Shown piece after piece: positions 24,179 through 30,647 of a stretch of DNA of 30,647 nt; within the stretch, counting starts at the first letter, position 1; each line of letters begins with the position of its first letter. Under the pieces are notes generated by a model. It worked only from the letters and a program-made list of their open reading frames with translations, searched no databases and was not told where the DNA came from. The position numbers and the translations under genes are program-made. This DNA is from a virus. The stretch lies in the IMG/VR virus record IMGVR_UViG_3300032285_000995, positions 1-30,647 of that record; one strand, 5' to 3'.

Positions 24179-25954
24179 TTATGCTGGGATCTGGCGAGTT
24201 ACTCTCGCCGATAGATTGGGGTTACCGCCACCTGTTAGACCAGCAAGAAGTTCTTGCATAGGAGGTCTACCCTGTGGCATTTGTGGTGCTTGTCCACCAC
24301 CCATAGGTGGTTCACCTGGCATGCCAGGCATTTCAGACTCTGGTGCTTGTGCGCCAGGTGCTGGTGTGGGTGCTGGTTTTGGCTTGAACGCATTACTAAC
24401 TGCATCCTCGAGCGGTACGCCCTTCTTGCGATCGTTAATAACGCTAGCCATCTTTTCAACAACTTGCATCGGATCTTGACCTTGCGAAACCATTTGTGGA
24501 ATCGCAGCAGCAAGTTGAGACACAGAAGCCTTAAGGCTGTCACGCATCTCTTCGATGTCAATTGCCCGCTCTTCTTCTCCAGCGTTGAGCGAAATTGGAA
24601 GGTTGCGACGTAGCATGCCACGTGAAATTAACTTATCTCCACGAGCTTGTAAGCCCCATACCAAAGCACGGTTTGGATCTAGCCCCGCCATTAATCCGTA
24701 TTCAACAGTAACACCGTAGTTACCATTGATGTCTGAAGATGGTTTGTACTTTAACTTGTAAGGTACGCCATTGGCAGTAGCTGAAACTTCTCTAGTTAAT
24801 TCAGGGAAGTAAATTTCGTCAGTTGCGTAGCAAAGAGAAACAACCTGACCGATTGCTTCACCAAGAATAGATTGCGAAATTTTAACTTGTGAGTCATACC
24901 CAGCCATCAAAGCCTTTACGCCTTGACCTGTAACTACTGAGCCTTCCGCTTGTCCCGCACGTGCTTGAGGGAAGCGTGTTCCAAGTTTCATTTCATCTGC
25001 TAGAACATTGTTCTCTGCAAATGCAAACTGTGGTACGTCGAGATTTACACGACGAATCTTTTCAGGAGAGTTCGAACGAATGACACTATCAGGACCGACG
25101 GTAAGCTGAGTAACGTCAGTAGGCAATGCCAAAGGAGCTTCAACAGATTTTTGAACAGCTTCCATCGTAAGGAGCGCAAGACGCGCTTTCGCTGCGTAGA
25201 CTGGTAGTACATCGTCGAATTGTCCCCGTTGTTCACCATCCAGTGAAGGACGGAAAGCAATCGCAACTGGTACTTTACCGAGCTTGTTGGGTGTTTGTGC
25301 AAGTACTGCTCCATTGCGTTCTGGTAAAAAGAGAATGGTTTTATCTTTATCAATCCAACGAACTACCTGAAGTAGTGAGTTGCTATCGGTGCGTTGACCG
25401 AATGTAGATGTCTGAAGGATTTGATCTGCTACTTCAGGGAAGCTAGCAGCAAGATCGCCAGCCTTACGATGGTATAGACGAGCGTAGGTGTTTACAACAC
25501 CGAAGCGATCAATATCAAAATAAGCACCCATTGAATTCTCAACATGGATGTGTGGTCTTTTATCTTTAAAGTTTGGTTCGACACGTAGTGGGACGAAACC
25601 GTAAGTGATCAACTGATCTGCGCCACGCAGAAGCTCCGTACCAAGACGTGAAGCAGCGACATAGTAGTTAGCTATCTTCGTACGCTTGTCTGCCTTAGTA
25701 CGCTGGTTATCATCTAGTGATGAATCGCCAGCAGCTGTAATGGTAGGAAGAACGCCAATCTGCTCAGAGAGATCTCGAGCAACAACGTCGATGAGGTTAG
25801 CAATGATTGGTCGAGACCAAACACCTTCTGGAAATAGACCAGGAAAGACTTGCTCGGCTGCTCCCGCTCTTACAAGCGAAACCTCGCGCATGCGCTTATC
25901 GCGCTCGGCATTACGGACTTTTAAAGCCTCAAATGCTGTTACTAGTTCTTTCAT
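24179..25954 (-). CDS. Portal protein
   Basis: This is a protein of about 591 aa directly after TerL, the usual place. It has an N-terminal helix (ALKVRNAERDKRMREVS), RPIIANLIDVVARDLSEQIG, a wing with AASRLGTELLRGADQLITYG and a strand FVPLRVEPNF. It continues with YAAKARLALLTMEAVQKSV and the clip/crown-side segments QARAGQAEGSVVTGQGVKAL and QSILGEAIGQVVSLC. The C-terminus is Pro/Met-rich. Portals form the 12-subunit ring through which DNA is packaged. The start ATG 25954 is 5 nt past the terminase stop. A GTG at 25963 would overlap that stop and add three residues. There is no fused protease or MuF domain. Confidence 0.8.
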   Translation of the reverse strand: MKELVTAFEALKVRNAERDKRMREVSLVRAGAAEQVFPGLFPEGVWSRPIIANLIDVVARDLSEQIGVLPTITAAGDSSLDDNQRTKADKRTKIANYYVAASRLGTELLRGADQLITYGFVPLRVEPNFKDKRPHIHVENSMGAYFDIDRFGVVNTYARLYHRKAGDLAASFPEVADQILQTSTFGQRTDSNSLLQVVRWIDKDKTILFLPERNGAVLAQTPNKLGKVPVAIAFRPSLDGEQRGQFDDVLPVYAAKARLALLTMEAVQKSVEAPLALPTDVTQLTVGPDSVIRSNSPEKIRRVNLDVPQFAFAENNVLADEMKLGTRFPQARAGQAEGSVVTGQGVKALMAGYDSQVKISQSILGEAIGQVVSLCYATDEIYFPELTREVSATANGVPYKLKYKPSSDINGNYGVTVEYGLMAGLDPNRALVWGLQARGDKLISRGMLRRNLPISLNAGEEERAIDIEEMRDSLKASVSQLAAAIPQMVSQGQDPMQVVEKMASVINDRKKGVPLEDAVSNAFKPKPAPTPAPGAQAPESEMPGMPGEPPMGGGQAPQMPQGRPPMQELLAGLTGGGNPNLSARVTRQIPA

Positions 25955-25959
25955 TAATA

Positions 25960-27852
25960 TCACAATCTCACAGTTTGCTGAGCTGCAGCAAGGTCATCTA
26001 GGTTGATGATGTAACGACTTTCAATATCTCCACGTGGTGTGTATTGATTATTGAGGAAGTTAGTCATATTGGACGATGTCATGAGAGTCTCACGAGCTAC
26101 GATCTCGCAGAACCAGAGAGCCATTACGGCGTCCATCTTTAACTGCTTGCCTTGCTTACCTGGTTGCCAGGTTACAAGTTGCTCGATAAGTTTCTTGACA
26201 TGCTCGTTCTTTGAAGAATCTGGCAATTCGATTAAGTTATCGCCAGCATGTTTGTAATTGTTCATAACTCCATCACGTTTAGTAACAGAGCCAAACAACG
26301 GTGCGAGTGAGGCTACGCCAAACTCGGGGTCTTGCTTATTGTTTCCTGTGTAATGAGGTCTGTAGTTAATACCTCTGGTTGACAGGAAGTTACGAATTTC
26401 TTCGTCTTGAGTTAAGAAAAGCTGAAAGGCATTGCTTTCTACAATAACCGTTTGAGGCTTGTAGGCATCTGTCCATTCCTTGATAAGAGAGCGAATAGCT
26501 GCAGGTGTAGGAGCCGTCATGATGTGAACATCCATGATGTAGCGTTTATGTGTCCTGCGGTCTATTGCATAAGCGACAGCTGCTGTGTCTCCTGACATAG
26601 CTGGGTCGATACCAATAACCTTAAAGAAGTTCTGAGGGCTATCAGGATGACCTGCTGCGCCTGCAATCAAAGCACCCGACTTTCTCATTCCGTTAACCGC
26701 GCCTCTGACGCACATCGGGTCGAAGATTGCATTCTCCGCAATATCGAGGTTCTGGTAAACCAAAGACCACTTAGATGGTCCAGCCTCGTTTCGGACCGCC
26801 GTTAGACGCGGTCCAGTCCATCGATCAAACAACCCATTCTCGTCGGGTACGTCAGTATCCGTGAGTGGTTCGGTTGTTTTCTCCCAAAGGGTTTTCCAAT
26901 CCTTTGGATCGTCAGCGTACTCAAGCACTGCTGGCATGGACAAATATGACCAAGGCAATATGCCGTCGGTGTAATGCTGTGGGTTGCGGAGCTCTTTATA
27001 TAAGTCAGTTGCTGCAACGCGAGTACCAACGACAAGAAGCTGCCCTCCGCCTGGTGGTAGACGGCTGGCAACTTCTTGGCGAATCCATTCTTGTTGCTTA
27101 GCCCATTCATTGGCGTTAGACAACGTCACTACGTCGTCTAGCACAATGAGGTCTGCACGGTTTCCGTACACTTGCCCACCCATACCGATCGCTTCGATCG
27201 TAGGGTCTTTGGCGTCTGAATCTCTGGTGTCTCCACCGAGGTAAACTTTGTTTGCCGACCACTGGTCAGCTGTGGCTTTGTAGCCATCTACAGGACCAAA
27301 AGCTGCCTGTAGGTCTGCATACCGAGGATGCGTCAAGCGTTGCTTGATCGCATACAAAAACTTCTTAGCTTGCTCTTGCGTCTTGGAAATAACCATGACG
27401 TTGATGTTGGGATTCTTCACAATGCGGTAGGTCACATAGTTAATTGTGATCGTCATTGTCTTGGCGTGGTTAGGTGGTACGTTTACCAAGAGGCGGGATA
27501 AACCCGCCGACCCTTTCTCGTAGACCATTGACTCATGGAGCCAGGATGGTTCTCTACCTTCCAACATATCCACCACATTCATCATGTGGGGTGGGACTAC
27601 AGTACCAAGGTACTTGGCTGAGAAATCACCAAAGTCTGATAGATTAGACCGAGCGTCTGTAGCAAGGTCTTTAGTTCTAAACCGAGCATTATCAACCATG
27701 GCTGAGAATCCTTGGACGTCTCGGCGACTGGTGTCATACCAGGAGCGAGACCTACCAATAACGACCAGCGCGTCAGCGATGGTGCGTCCTTGTCTTACCA
27801 GATCAATAAGTTCTTTACGAGCTTCCTCTGGTGTCAGATTACGTTGGCTCAA
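25960..27852 (-). CDS. terL: Terminase large subunit with TerS-like N-terminal HTH
   Basis: This 630-aa protein is read from TTG 27852, which has GGAGG four bases upstream. An in-frame ATG at 27936 would add 28 residues of low-grade sequence and lies inside a hairpin loop. Numbering from the TTG: residues 4-57 form a small-terminase-like HTH (EEARKELIDLVRQGRTIADA, RSRSWYDTSRRDVQGFSAMV). The Walker A-like NVPPNHAKT is at 124-132, and Walker B LIVLDDVV with catalytic acids at 235-242, followed by the coupling GTRVAATDL. The RNase H-type nuclease has Asp in GIDPAMSGD (~416), Glu in VIVESN (~472) and Asp in KMDAVMALWF (~574). It packages DNA into the procapsid through the portal. No separate small terminase is visible in the window. 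Confidence 0.9.
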   Translation of the reverse strand: MSQRNLTPEEARKELIDLVRQGRTIADALVVIGRSRSWYDTSRRDVQGFSAMVDNARFRTKDLATDARSNLSDFGDFSAKYLGTVVPPHMMNVVDMLEGREPSWLHESMVYEKGSAGLSRLLVNVPPNHAKTMTITINYVTYRIVKNPNINVMVISKTQEQAKKFLYAIKQRLTHPRYADLQAAFGPVDGYKATADQWSANKVYLGGDTRDSDAKDPTIEAIGMGGQVYGNRADLIVLDDVVTLSNANEWAKQQEWIRQEVASRLPPGGGQLLVVGTRVAATDLYKELRNPQHYTDGILPWSYLSMPAVLEYADDPKDWKTLWEKTTEPLTDTDVPDENGLFDRWTGPRLTAVRNEAGPSKWSLVYQNLDIAENAIFDPMCVRGAVNGMRKSGALIAGAAGHPDSPQNFFKVIGIDPAMSGDTAAVAYAIDRRTHKRYIMDVHIMTAPTPAAIRSLIKEWTDAYKPQTVIVESNAFQLFLTQDEEIRNFLSTRGINYRPHYTGNNKQDPEFGVASLAPLFGSVTKRDGVMNNYKHAGDNLIELPDSSKNEHVKKLIEQLVTWQPGKQGKQLKMDAVMALWFCEIVARETLMTSSNMTNFLNNQYTPRGDIESRYIINLDDLAAAQQTVRL

Positions 27853-27927
27853 TCTTCCTCCAGGGGTTGTAGGGGTACACCAGTATTTAAATAGAGGTAT
27901 CCCCGCGAAGCTTATATAACCATCATT

Positions 27928-27946
27928 AGCGGGCATTAAGCCCGCT
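27928..27946. repeat. Perfect 7-bp inverted repeat over the upstream terminase ATG
   Basis: AGCGGGC (27928-27934), loop ATTAA, GCCCGCT (27940-27946). The ATG at 27936 (27934-27936 on the minus strand) lies at the loop and stem edge. A hairpin in the mRNA would hide this codon. This supports use of the downstream TTG with its GGAGG site, or marks an operator of the late promoter. Confidence 0.5.
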
Positions 27947-28103
27947 TTTAAAGGCTCATTAACATTCGCCTTATACTTATATAGGGGTCTAGAGCGTCGG
28001 CGTGTTTCAAGGGCTTTTGGTAAAAATCTTTTATTAGCTATAGCAAATTAACTATAAGTGCTGGTCAGCCACTGTTTCTGGTGAAAATTATTTTGGTGAT
28101 AGT

Positions 28104-28140
28104 GGGGGGCGGAGGGGGGGTGGGGCTAAACATGGTGGGG
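28104..28140 (+). other. G-rich tract with possible G-quadruplex
   Basis: Runs of G at 28104-28109, 28114-28120, 28122-28125 and 28137-28140 give four G-tracts of four or more, separated by short loops. On the minus strand this is a C-rich leader just past the two terminators. It may form a quadruplex on the plus strand. No gene or known phage site is recognised here. Confidence 0.35.
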
Positions 28141-28161
28141 GTCGCACAGGGCTGACGACAC

Positions 28162-28188
28162 AAAAAAAGGGCAGGGTTTCCCCCGCCC
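28162..28188 (-). terminator. Rho-independent terminator, leftward, GAAA tetraloop
   Basis: On the minus strand GGGC, a G-U pair, GGG, loop GAAA, CCC, then GCCC make a compact stem, followed by seven U (28162-28168 on the plus strand are A). It lies downstream of the terminator at 28219-28251, as a second stop for the short leftward transcript, before the late promoter zone. Confidence 0.8.
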
Positions 28189-28218
28189 GCGCCCGCGCAT
28201 AATGCGTCTGGGCATGGC

Positions 28219-28251
28219 AAAACCCCCGCAACTCTCACCTGAGCGCGGGGG
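28219..28251 (-). terminator. Rho-independent terminator after the 88-aa gene
   Basis: CCCCCGC (28223-28229) pairs perfectly with GCGGGGG (28245-28251), with a 15-nt loop that can itself fold through CTCA/TGAG. Minus-strand reading gives UUUU from 28222 to 28219. It follows the stop of the 28266-28532 gene by about 14 bp. Confidence 0.75.
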
Positions 28252-28265
28252 CTTGCTGAACTATC

Positions 28266-28532
28266 TTATAGCGAAATCCTCTTCATAACTACGCGGAGCG
28301 TGGAGCCCACGATAGCGAACTCAACCACGCCACGATTCTCTACGCGGTCGAACACGATACCTACGCGACCCTTACCTAGTGGAACTAGGTCACCAAGCGC
28401 AGCCTCGCGCAAGGGAACCAACTCACAGTCAGGCACGTGATTCAGGCTAGGCACGTTGTAAAACGCTTTCACCTCTTGCACCTCTGCCTGTAGGTCTACG
28501 AGTAAATCATCCTTCGTCCATGCTGTAATCAT
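28266..28532 (-). CDS. Hypothetical protein (88 aa) before tandem terminators
   Basis: ATG 28532 lies at an ATGA overlap with the Cys-rich ORF upstream, with AAAGGAAAG about 7 nt before it. The product has an amphipathic front (MITAWTKDDLLVDLQAEVQE), LVPLREAALGDLVPLGKGR and a beta-type end (RGVVEFAIVGSTLRVVMKRI). No family is recognised. It is the last gene of a short leftward transcript, divergent from the plus-strand early operon, and stops just before two terminators. Regulator or anti-host functions would fit such a position but nothing in the sequence shows one. Confidence 0.6.
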   Translation of the reverse strand: MITAWTKDDLLVDLQAEVQEVKAFYNVPSLNHVPDCELVPLREAALGDLVPLGKGRVGIVFDRVENRGVVEFAIVGSTLRVVMKRISL

Positions 28533-28813
28533 CTTGCTTTCCTTTCGTTCAAGCCGAGACCACCTCGACCGACAAGGAGAATCATCTCATACCTCGAGCC
28601 GAATGTCAAATCTGAGCGTGTTTTCTCGGTATGTCTGCAGACCTTGAGCCTGCAGGTACGGCATGCCCTGTCTGCCCCTGTGTGTGGCGTGTATGCCCTA
28701 TAGCGGGCATCACGCATGGGCTGTGTGCTGGTGTTACGCACGTCGCAGATGGGCAAATCGCAGCTCGCGCATGATCCGCGCAGGTTACGCGCCTGTCTTT
28801 TCTTTGATAACAA
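28529..28813 (-). CDS. Cys-rich small protein with two matching C-x2-C-x4-C sites (tentative)
   Basis: This 94-aa reading starts at TTG 28813. A longer reading to ATG 28933 would overlap the start of the divergent gene. The middle carries SCASCDLPIC and, 29 residues on, ACRTCRLKVCRH: two C-x2-C-x4-C units with a following His, which suggests bound zinc. The stop overlaps the next start at ATGA, as for a coupled gene. The Arg-rich composition and lack of a good start weaken the case. The other frame in the region (28606-28878) also shows Cys but lacks this spacing and the coupling. Confidence 0.45.
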   Translation of the reverse strand: MLSKKRQARNLRGSCASCDLPICDVRNTSTQPMRDARYRAYTPHTGADRACRTCRLKVCRHTEKTRSDLTFGSRYEMILLVGRGGLGLNERKAR

Positions 28814-28827
28814 ATCGAAGATTTGTT
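28809..28827. promoter_or_regulatory. Perfect 8-bp inverted repeat between divergent transcripts
   Basis: AACAAATC (28809-28816), GAA, GATTTGTT (28820-28827). It lies about 50 bp before the start of the rightward operon (ATG 28877), overlaps the likely start of the leftward ORF, and is bracketed by TTGATA (28804-28809) and TGAATA (28829-28834). It is a good candidate operator for a repressor controlling both directions; the binding protein is unknown. Confidence 0.45.
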
Positions 28828-28876
28828 TTGAATAAGGGTCGGCAAAATCTGTCGGCAATGGACGAAAGGAAACACC

Positions 28877-29122
28877 ATGAGAACAGTTGAAACTAAGACA
28901 CTGACAGCCGTTGTAAAGAACGGAGTCGTTCATGTGTCGAAGCCAGATGACAAGCGCATCTTTGCCAAGGTGCGAATCACTACCAACACCGCTAAATCTT
29001 CAAAGAAGATTGAGCAGATTCTAGCAGCCTTCAAGGCATACCCAAACTTCGCGCTCATCTCGAGCGAGATTGCAAAGGTTGAGCCAAAGGCTTACCTCAC
29101 AGTGAAAGGAAGTGTCGCGTAA
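28877..29122 (+). CDS. Hypothetical early protein (81 aa)
   Basis: This is the first gene of the rightward block. ATG 28877 has GAAAGGAAAC about 6 nt upstream. The product is basic, with a beta-type start (VETKTLTAVVKNGVVHVSK) and KSSKKIEQILAAFKAYPNF, then ISSEIAKVEPKAYLTVKG. No domain is recognised. Its stop overlaps the next start (TAATG). Its place at a divergent promoter suggests early expression. Confidence 0.7.
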   Translation: MRTVETKTLTAVVKNGVVHVSKPDDKRIFAKVRITTNTAKSSKKIEQILAAFKAYPNFALISSEIAKVEPKAYLTVKGSVA

Positions 29123-29283
29123 TGTACCTAGATACAGGAACGCTAATCGCAATCATGATTGCGCTAACCACATCAACTACGTTGATGATTACCACAGTCT
29201 TGCAGAATGCAAGGTTGACAAAAGACAAGGAGTATTGGTATTACCAATACACAGAACTCAAGCACTACGTCGAGTACGAGTAA
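29122..29283 (+). CDS. Small one-helix membrane protein (53 aa)
   Basis: ATG 29122 overlaps the preceding stop, and TAA is at 29281-29283. A hydrophobic helix at residues about 7-27 (TLIAIMIALTTSTTLMITTV) is followed by a polar, Tyr- and Lys-rich tail (KDKEYWYYQYTELKHYVEY). It is a likely inner-membrane protein with an outer or inner tail. Host takeover or exclusion roles are only a guess. It ends just before a hairpin and a terminator. Confidence 0.65.
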   Translation: MYLDTGTLIAIMIALTTSTTLMITTVLQNARLTKDKEYWYYQYTELKHYVEYE

Positions 29284-29295
29284 CGCTTCATAGAT

Positions 29296-29315
29296 AGCAC
29301 ATCTTTAGATGTGCT
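29296..29315 (+). other. Hairpin before the early terminator
   Basis: AGCACATC (29296-29303), loop TTTA, GATGTGCT (29308-29315) is a perfect 8-bp stem. No U-tract follows directly. It lies 12 bp after the stop at 29283 and just before the stronger terminator, so it may protect the mRNA end or back up termination. Confidence 0.45.
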
Positions 29316-29323
29316 TATTAAGG

Positions 29324-29352
29324 GGGGACGGCAAATCGCTGTCCCCTCTTTT
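29324..29352 (+). terminator. Rho-independent terminator in the rightward block
   Basis: GGGGACGGC (29324-29332) pairs with GCTGTCCCC (29338-29346), with one G-U pair and loop AAATC, then TCTTTT. It separates the first two early genes from the next group, which starts with its own AAGGAGAA site. Confidence 0.75.
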
Positions 29353-29375
29353 GTCGTTTCGGAAGGAGAAACACA

Positions 29376-29552
29376 ATGGATTACAAAGTAAAACTTAACT
29401 GGCAAGAAGATGAGTTCGCGTCTCGCGGAACAACCTACTTCGTAGAGTTCCTCAAGATGGATGACACCTCGCTCGGAGAGGTGGACGGCAACTCATGGCA
29501 AGAAGTATTCACCAAAGCGGTGGATTACCTGCAAGAGATAGGGGAAATCTAA
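29376..29552 (+). CDS. Hypothetical small acidic protein (58 aa)
   Basis: ATG 29376 has a strong GGAAGGAGAA Shine-Dalgarno, and the stop at 29550-29552 overlaps the next ATG. The product begins MDYKVKLNWQEDEFASRGTT, has YFVEFLKMDD and ends WQEVFTKAVDYLQEIGEI. No family is recognised. The spacing, start signal and coupling support a real gene. Confidence 0.7.
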   Translation: MDYKVKLNWQEDEFASRGTTYFVEFLKMDDTSLGEVDGNSWQEVFTKAVDYLQEIGEI

Positions 29553-29914
29553 TGGGAGCACGAATCAACTATGTCTTTAAGACATACGACACAGAAAAAT
29601 CACACGTCACGCTCTACTCACACTGGGGCGAGACTAACTGGCGAGATGACTTGGCTCTGGCTTTAGATAAAGCCAAGCCACGTTGGGATGATGCAAGTTA
29701 TGGTGTACGCATCACGATCTCGCATCTGATTGGTGACCAATGGCAATCAGAGACAGGCTTCGGCTTGTTCACCAGCGTAGACGGCGAAGAGTTAGGTGAC
29801 TTCACTGTCGTCGTTGATTTTACAAATCAAACAGTCAATGATACAGGCAACGAACATTCGTTCGGCTCATTCATTGAGTACCAATCGGAAGTAAAGGAGT
29901 ATCACAATGCCTAA
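29552..29914 (+). CDS. Hypothetical early protein (120 aa)
   Basis: The start ATG 29552 overlaps the preceding stop (TAATG). A start at 29495 would translate the previous gene in another frame and is rejected. The product is MGARINYVFKTYDTEKSHVT, VTLYSHWGETNWRDDLALAL, then YGVRITISHLIGDQWQSETG and FTSVDGEELGDFTVVVDFTN. The N-terminal GARI.Y.F...... SHW pattern is familiar from small phage proteins of unknown role. No catalytic motif is seen. It overlaps the Api92-like gene by 8 nt. Confidence 0.7.
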   Translation: MGARINYVFKTYDTEKSHVTLYSHWGETNWRDDLALALDKAKPRWDDASYGVRITISHLIGDQWQSETGFGLFTSVDGEELGDFTVVVDFTNQTVNDTGNEHSFGSFIEYQSEVKEYHNA

Positions 29915-30554
29915 CTGGGTGTATAACGGCTTGACAATCGACGCGGAACCAGAGGTTCTCGCTCAGATTAAGACACAGTTATCTCTGCCATACGAGACTA
30001 AGCATCTCGACTGGCGCACCAATGAACTCAAGATTGAAAAGGTTGAACAACCTTTCTCATTCTGGAACATCATCAAGCCCACCGACCTTGATGCTTACTA
30101 CGACAACCCAGTAACACACGACCAAGACGGACGTGACCACTGGTACAACTGGAACATCCGCAACTGGGGCGTGAAGTGGGAAGCCAAGTTCGGAGATGAG
30201 AATCATGATGAAGATGGCAAAACCCTGTGCTATACGTTCGAGACAGCATGGGGTGTTCCTCACTCAGCACTGTTCGAACTCTCACGCCAGTATCCAACAG
30301 CCACACTCGAGCTTGAGTACGAAGAGGAATCTGGTTGGGGTGGATGCATTGTCTTCACCAATGGTGAAGCCGACGAGACAGAAGAGTACGACAACAAGTG
30401 CCGAGACTGTGATGCCTTGAACACACTCGAATGGTGCGAGACATGCGAGAACGAACTCTGTTCTTCATGCAATAACACAAGTGAAGCAGACGAAGACACA
30501 CTCAAAGAGTGTGAAGACCACAAACATCTAGTAAAGGAGACAGCAAATGGGTAG
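29907..30554 (+). CDS. Api92-like (DUF1281-type) protein with C-terminal zinc ribbon
   Basis: This is a 215-aa protein. The front MPNWVYNGLTIDAEPEV and the block FSFWNIIKPTDLDAYY, YNWNIRNWGVKWEAKFGD, with WGVPHSALFELSRQYP and GGCIVFTNGEA, match the layout of phage Api92-like proteins with a ferredoxin-like fold. The tail adds a Cys-rich unit (CRDCDALNTLEWCETCEN, ELCSSCNN) of C-x2-C spacing, not part of the usual Api92 core as I know it, which should bind zinc. The start has AAAGGAGTATC. The stop overlaps the next ATG. The function of the family is not known to me. Confidence 0.8.
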   Translation: MPNWVYNGLTIDAEPEVLAQIKTQLSLPYETKHLDWRTNELKIEKVEQPFSFWNIIKPTDLDAYYDNPVTHDQDGRDHWYNWNIRNWGVKWEAKFGDENHDEDGKTLCYTFETAWGVPHSALFELSRQYPTATLELEYEEESGWGGCIVFTNGEADETEEYDNKCRDCDALNTLEWCETCENELCSSCNNTSEADEDTLKECEDHKHLVKETANG

Positions 30555-30647
30555 CAATCTAGCGCACGACTTAGTGGAGAATGTCGTTGACATTCGCCAG
30601 TCAGTAGCAATTCAGTTACGCAGTAATCACTATCCGCCAGTGCCACT
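30547..30647 (+). CDS. Hypothetical protein, partial at the right edge
   Basis: ATG 30547 overlaps the preceding stop by 8 nt and has AAAGGAGACAGC in front. The visible part is MGSNLAHDLVENVVDIRQSV, then AIQLRSNHYPPVP. NHYPPVP in the phage early region recalls a small family of unknown function. The rest lies beyond the window. Confidence 0.55.
   Translation, partial: MGSNLAHDLVENVVDIRQSVAIQLRSNHYPPVP

Larger units (their letters stand above)
27853..28265. promoter_or_regulatory. Gene-free region upstream of the late operon, with promoter-like zone
   Basis: About 410 bp without a convincing gene. On the minus strand a TTGAAA (28005-28010) and TATATA (27978-27983) lie 21 bp apart, longer than the usual 17. 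A second -10-like element TGCTATAGC, sitting in a GCTATAGC palindrome at 28037-28044, has no clear -35. AT-rich sequence spans 27895-28060 and the right part is G-rich. It must supply the start of the leftward late transcript, so a promoter is expected here; which element works is not certain. Confidence 0.35.

Noticed and set aside
22672-24621. Several Gln/Leu/Lys-rich minus-strand ORFs within the LysM gene and portal
   Set aside because: Low-complexity frames of Ala/Lys-rich coding sequence, lying wholly inside better genes.
29495-29551. Longer start for the 120-aa gene
   Set aside because: The extra 19 residues overlap a well-supported gene; TAATG at 29552 is the natural start.
30057-30646. 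Minus-strand ORFs under the Api92-like gene
   Set aside because: Ser/Val-rich antisense readings with no start signal; the plus-strand genes are coupled and recognisable.

Overview
This window is part of a tailed-phage (Caudoviricetes) genome. It carries the late packaging, capsid, internal-virion, tail and lysis genes on the minus strand, read right to left from about 27.9 kb to 0.94 kb, plus a block of small early-type genes on the plus strand from about 28.9 kb to the right end. There are no rRNA, tRNA, metabolic or integration genes. Between terminase and the tail genes I see no tape-measure protein, major tail protein or sheath. Instead there is a block of large putative internal (ejected) virion proteins. 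That points to a short-tailed, podovirus-like particle. The host is not shown directly. The nuclease and several small genes recall phages of Actinobacteria, while three tail-fibre-associated proteins resemble ones common in marine and freshwater cyanophages and pelagiphages. An aquatic phage, possibly of an actinobacterium, is my inference.

Layout in transcription order, right to left: TerL (25960-27852, with a TerS-like N-terminal helix-turn-helix), portal (24179-25954), a 51-aa basic protein, a Lys/Ala-rich protein with a C-terminal LysM (22514-24004), two small proteins, a 1663-aa putative ejection protein (16945-21936), a Pro/Lys/Thr-repeat protein, a LysM-first protein (14682-16052), a 547-aa protein with an Asn/Thr repeat, scaffold (12433-12894), major capsid protein (11427-12401) with a terminator-like hairpin, five small proteins (10267-11355), a head-tail adaptor (9377-10270), an Ala/Ser/Thr-repeat fibre (7155-9374), a 109-aa virion protein, an Ig-like and glycine-rich adhesin (5017-6822), a 124-aa fibre-associated protein, a frameshifted glycine-rich gene (4193-4542), a 57-aa protein, two holin-like membrane proteins, a CHAP endolysin (3127-3624), a beta-structured tail protein (1158-3113), and a 73-aa protein closed by a strong terminator (889-926).

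Left of that terminator lies a RecB/Cas4-like PD-(D/E)XK nuclease gene that is broken in two. An N-terminal piece (560-757) and a catalytic piece (from 386 off the left edge) are separated by a 76-aa zinc-ribbon ORF that overlaps both.

Right of terminase is a gene-free stretch of about 410 bp with an inverted repeat, an AT-rich promoter-like zone, a G-rich tract and two leftward terminators. Beyond it, a short leftward pair (28266-28813) and a rightward early operon diverge around a hairpin near 28.82 kb. The rightward genes are small, closely packed and coupled. They include a one-helix membrane protein, a strong terminator, and an Api92-like protein with a Cys-rich zinc-ribbon tail. Many neighbouring genes overlap at TAATG or ATGA, which suggests translational coupling throughout.
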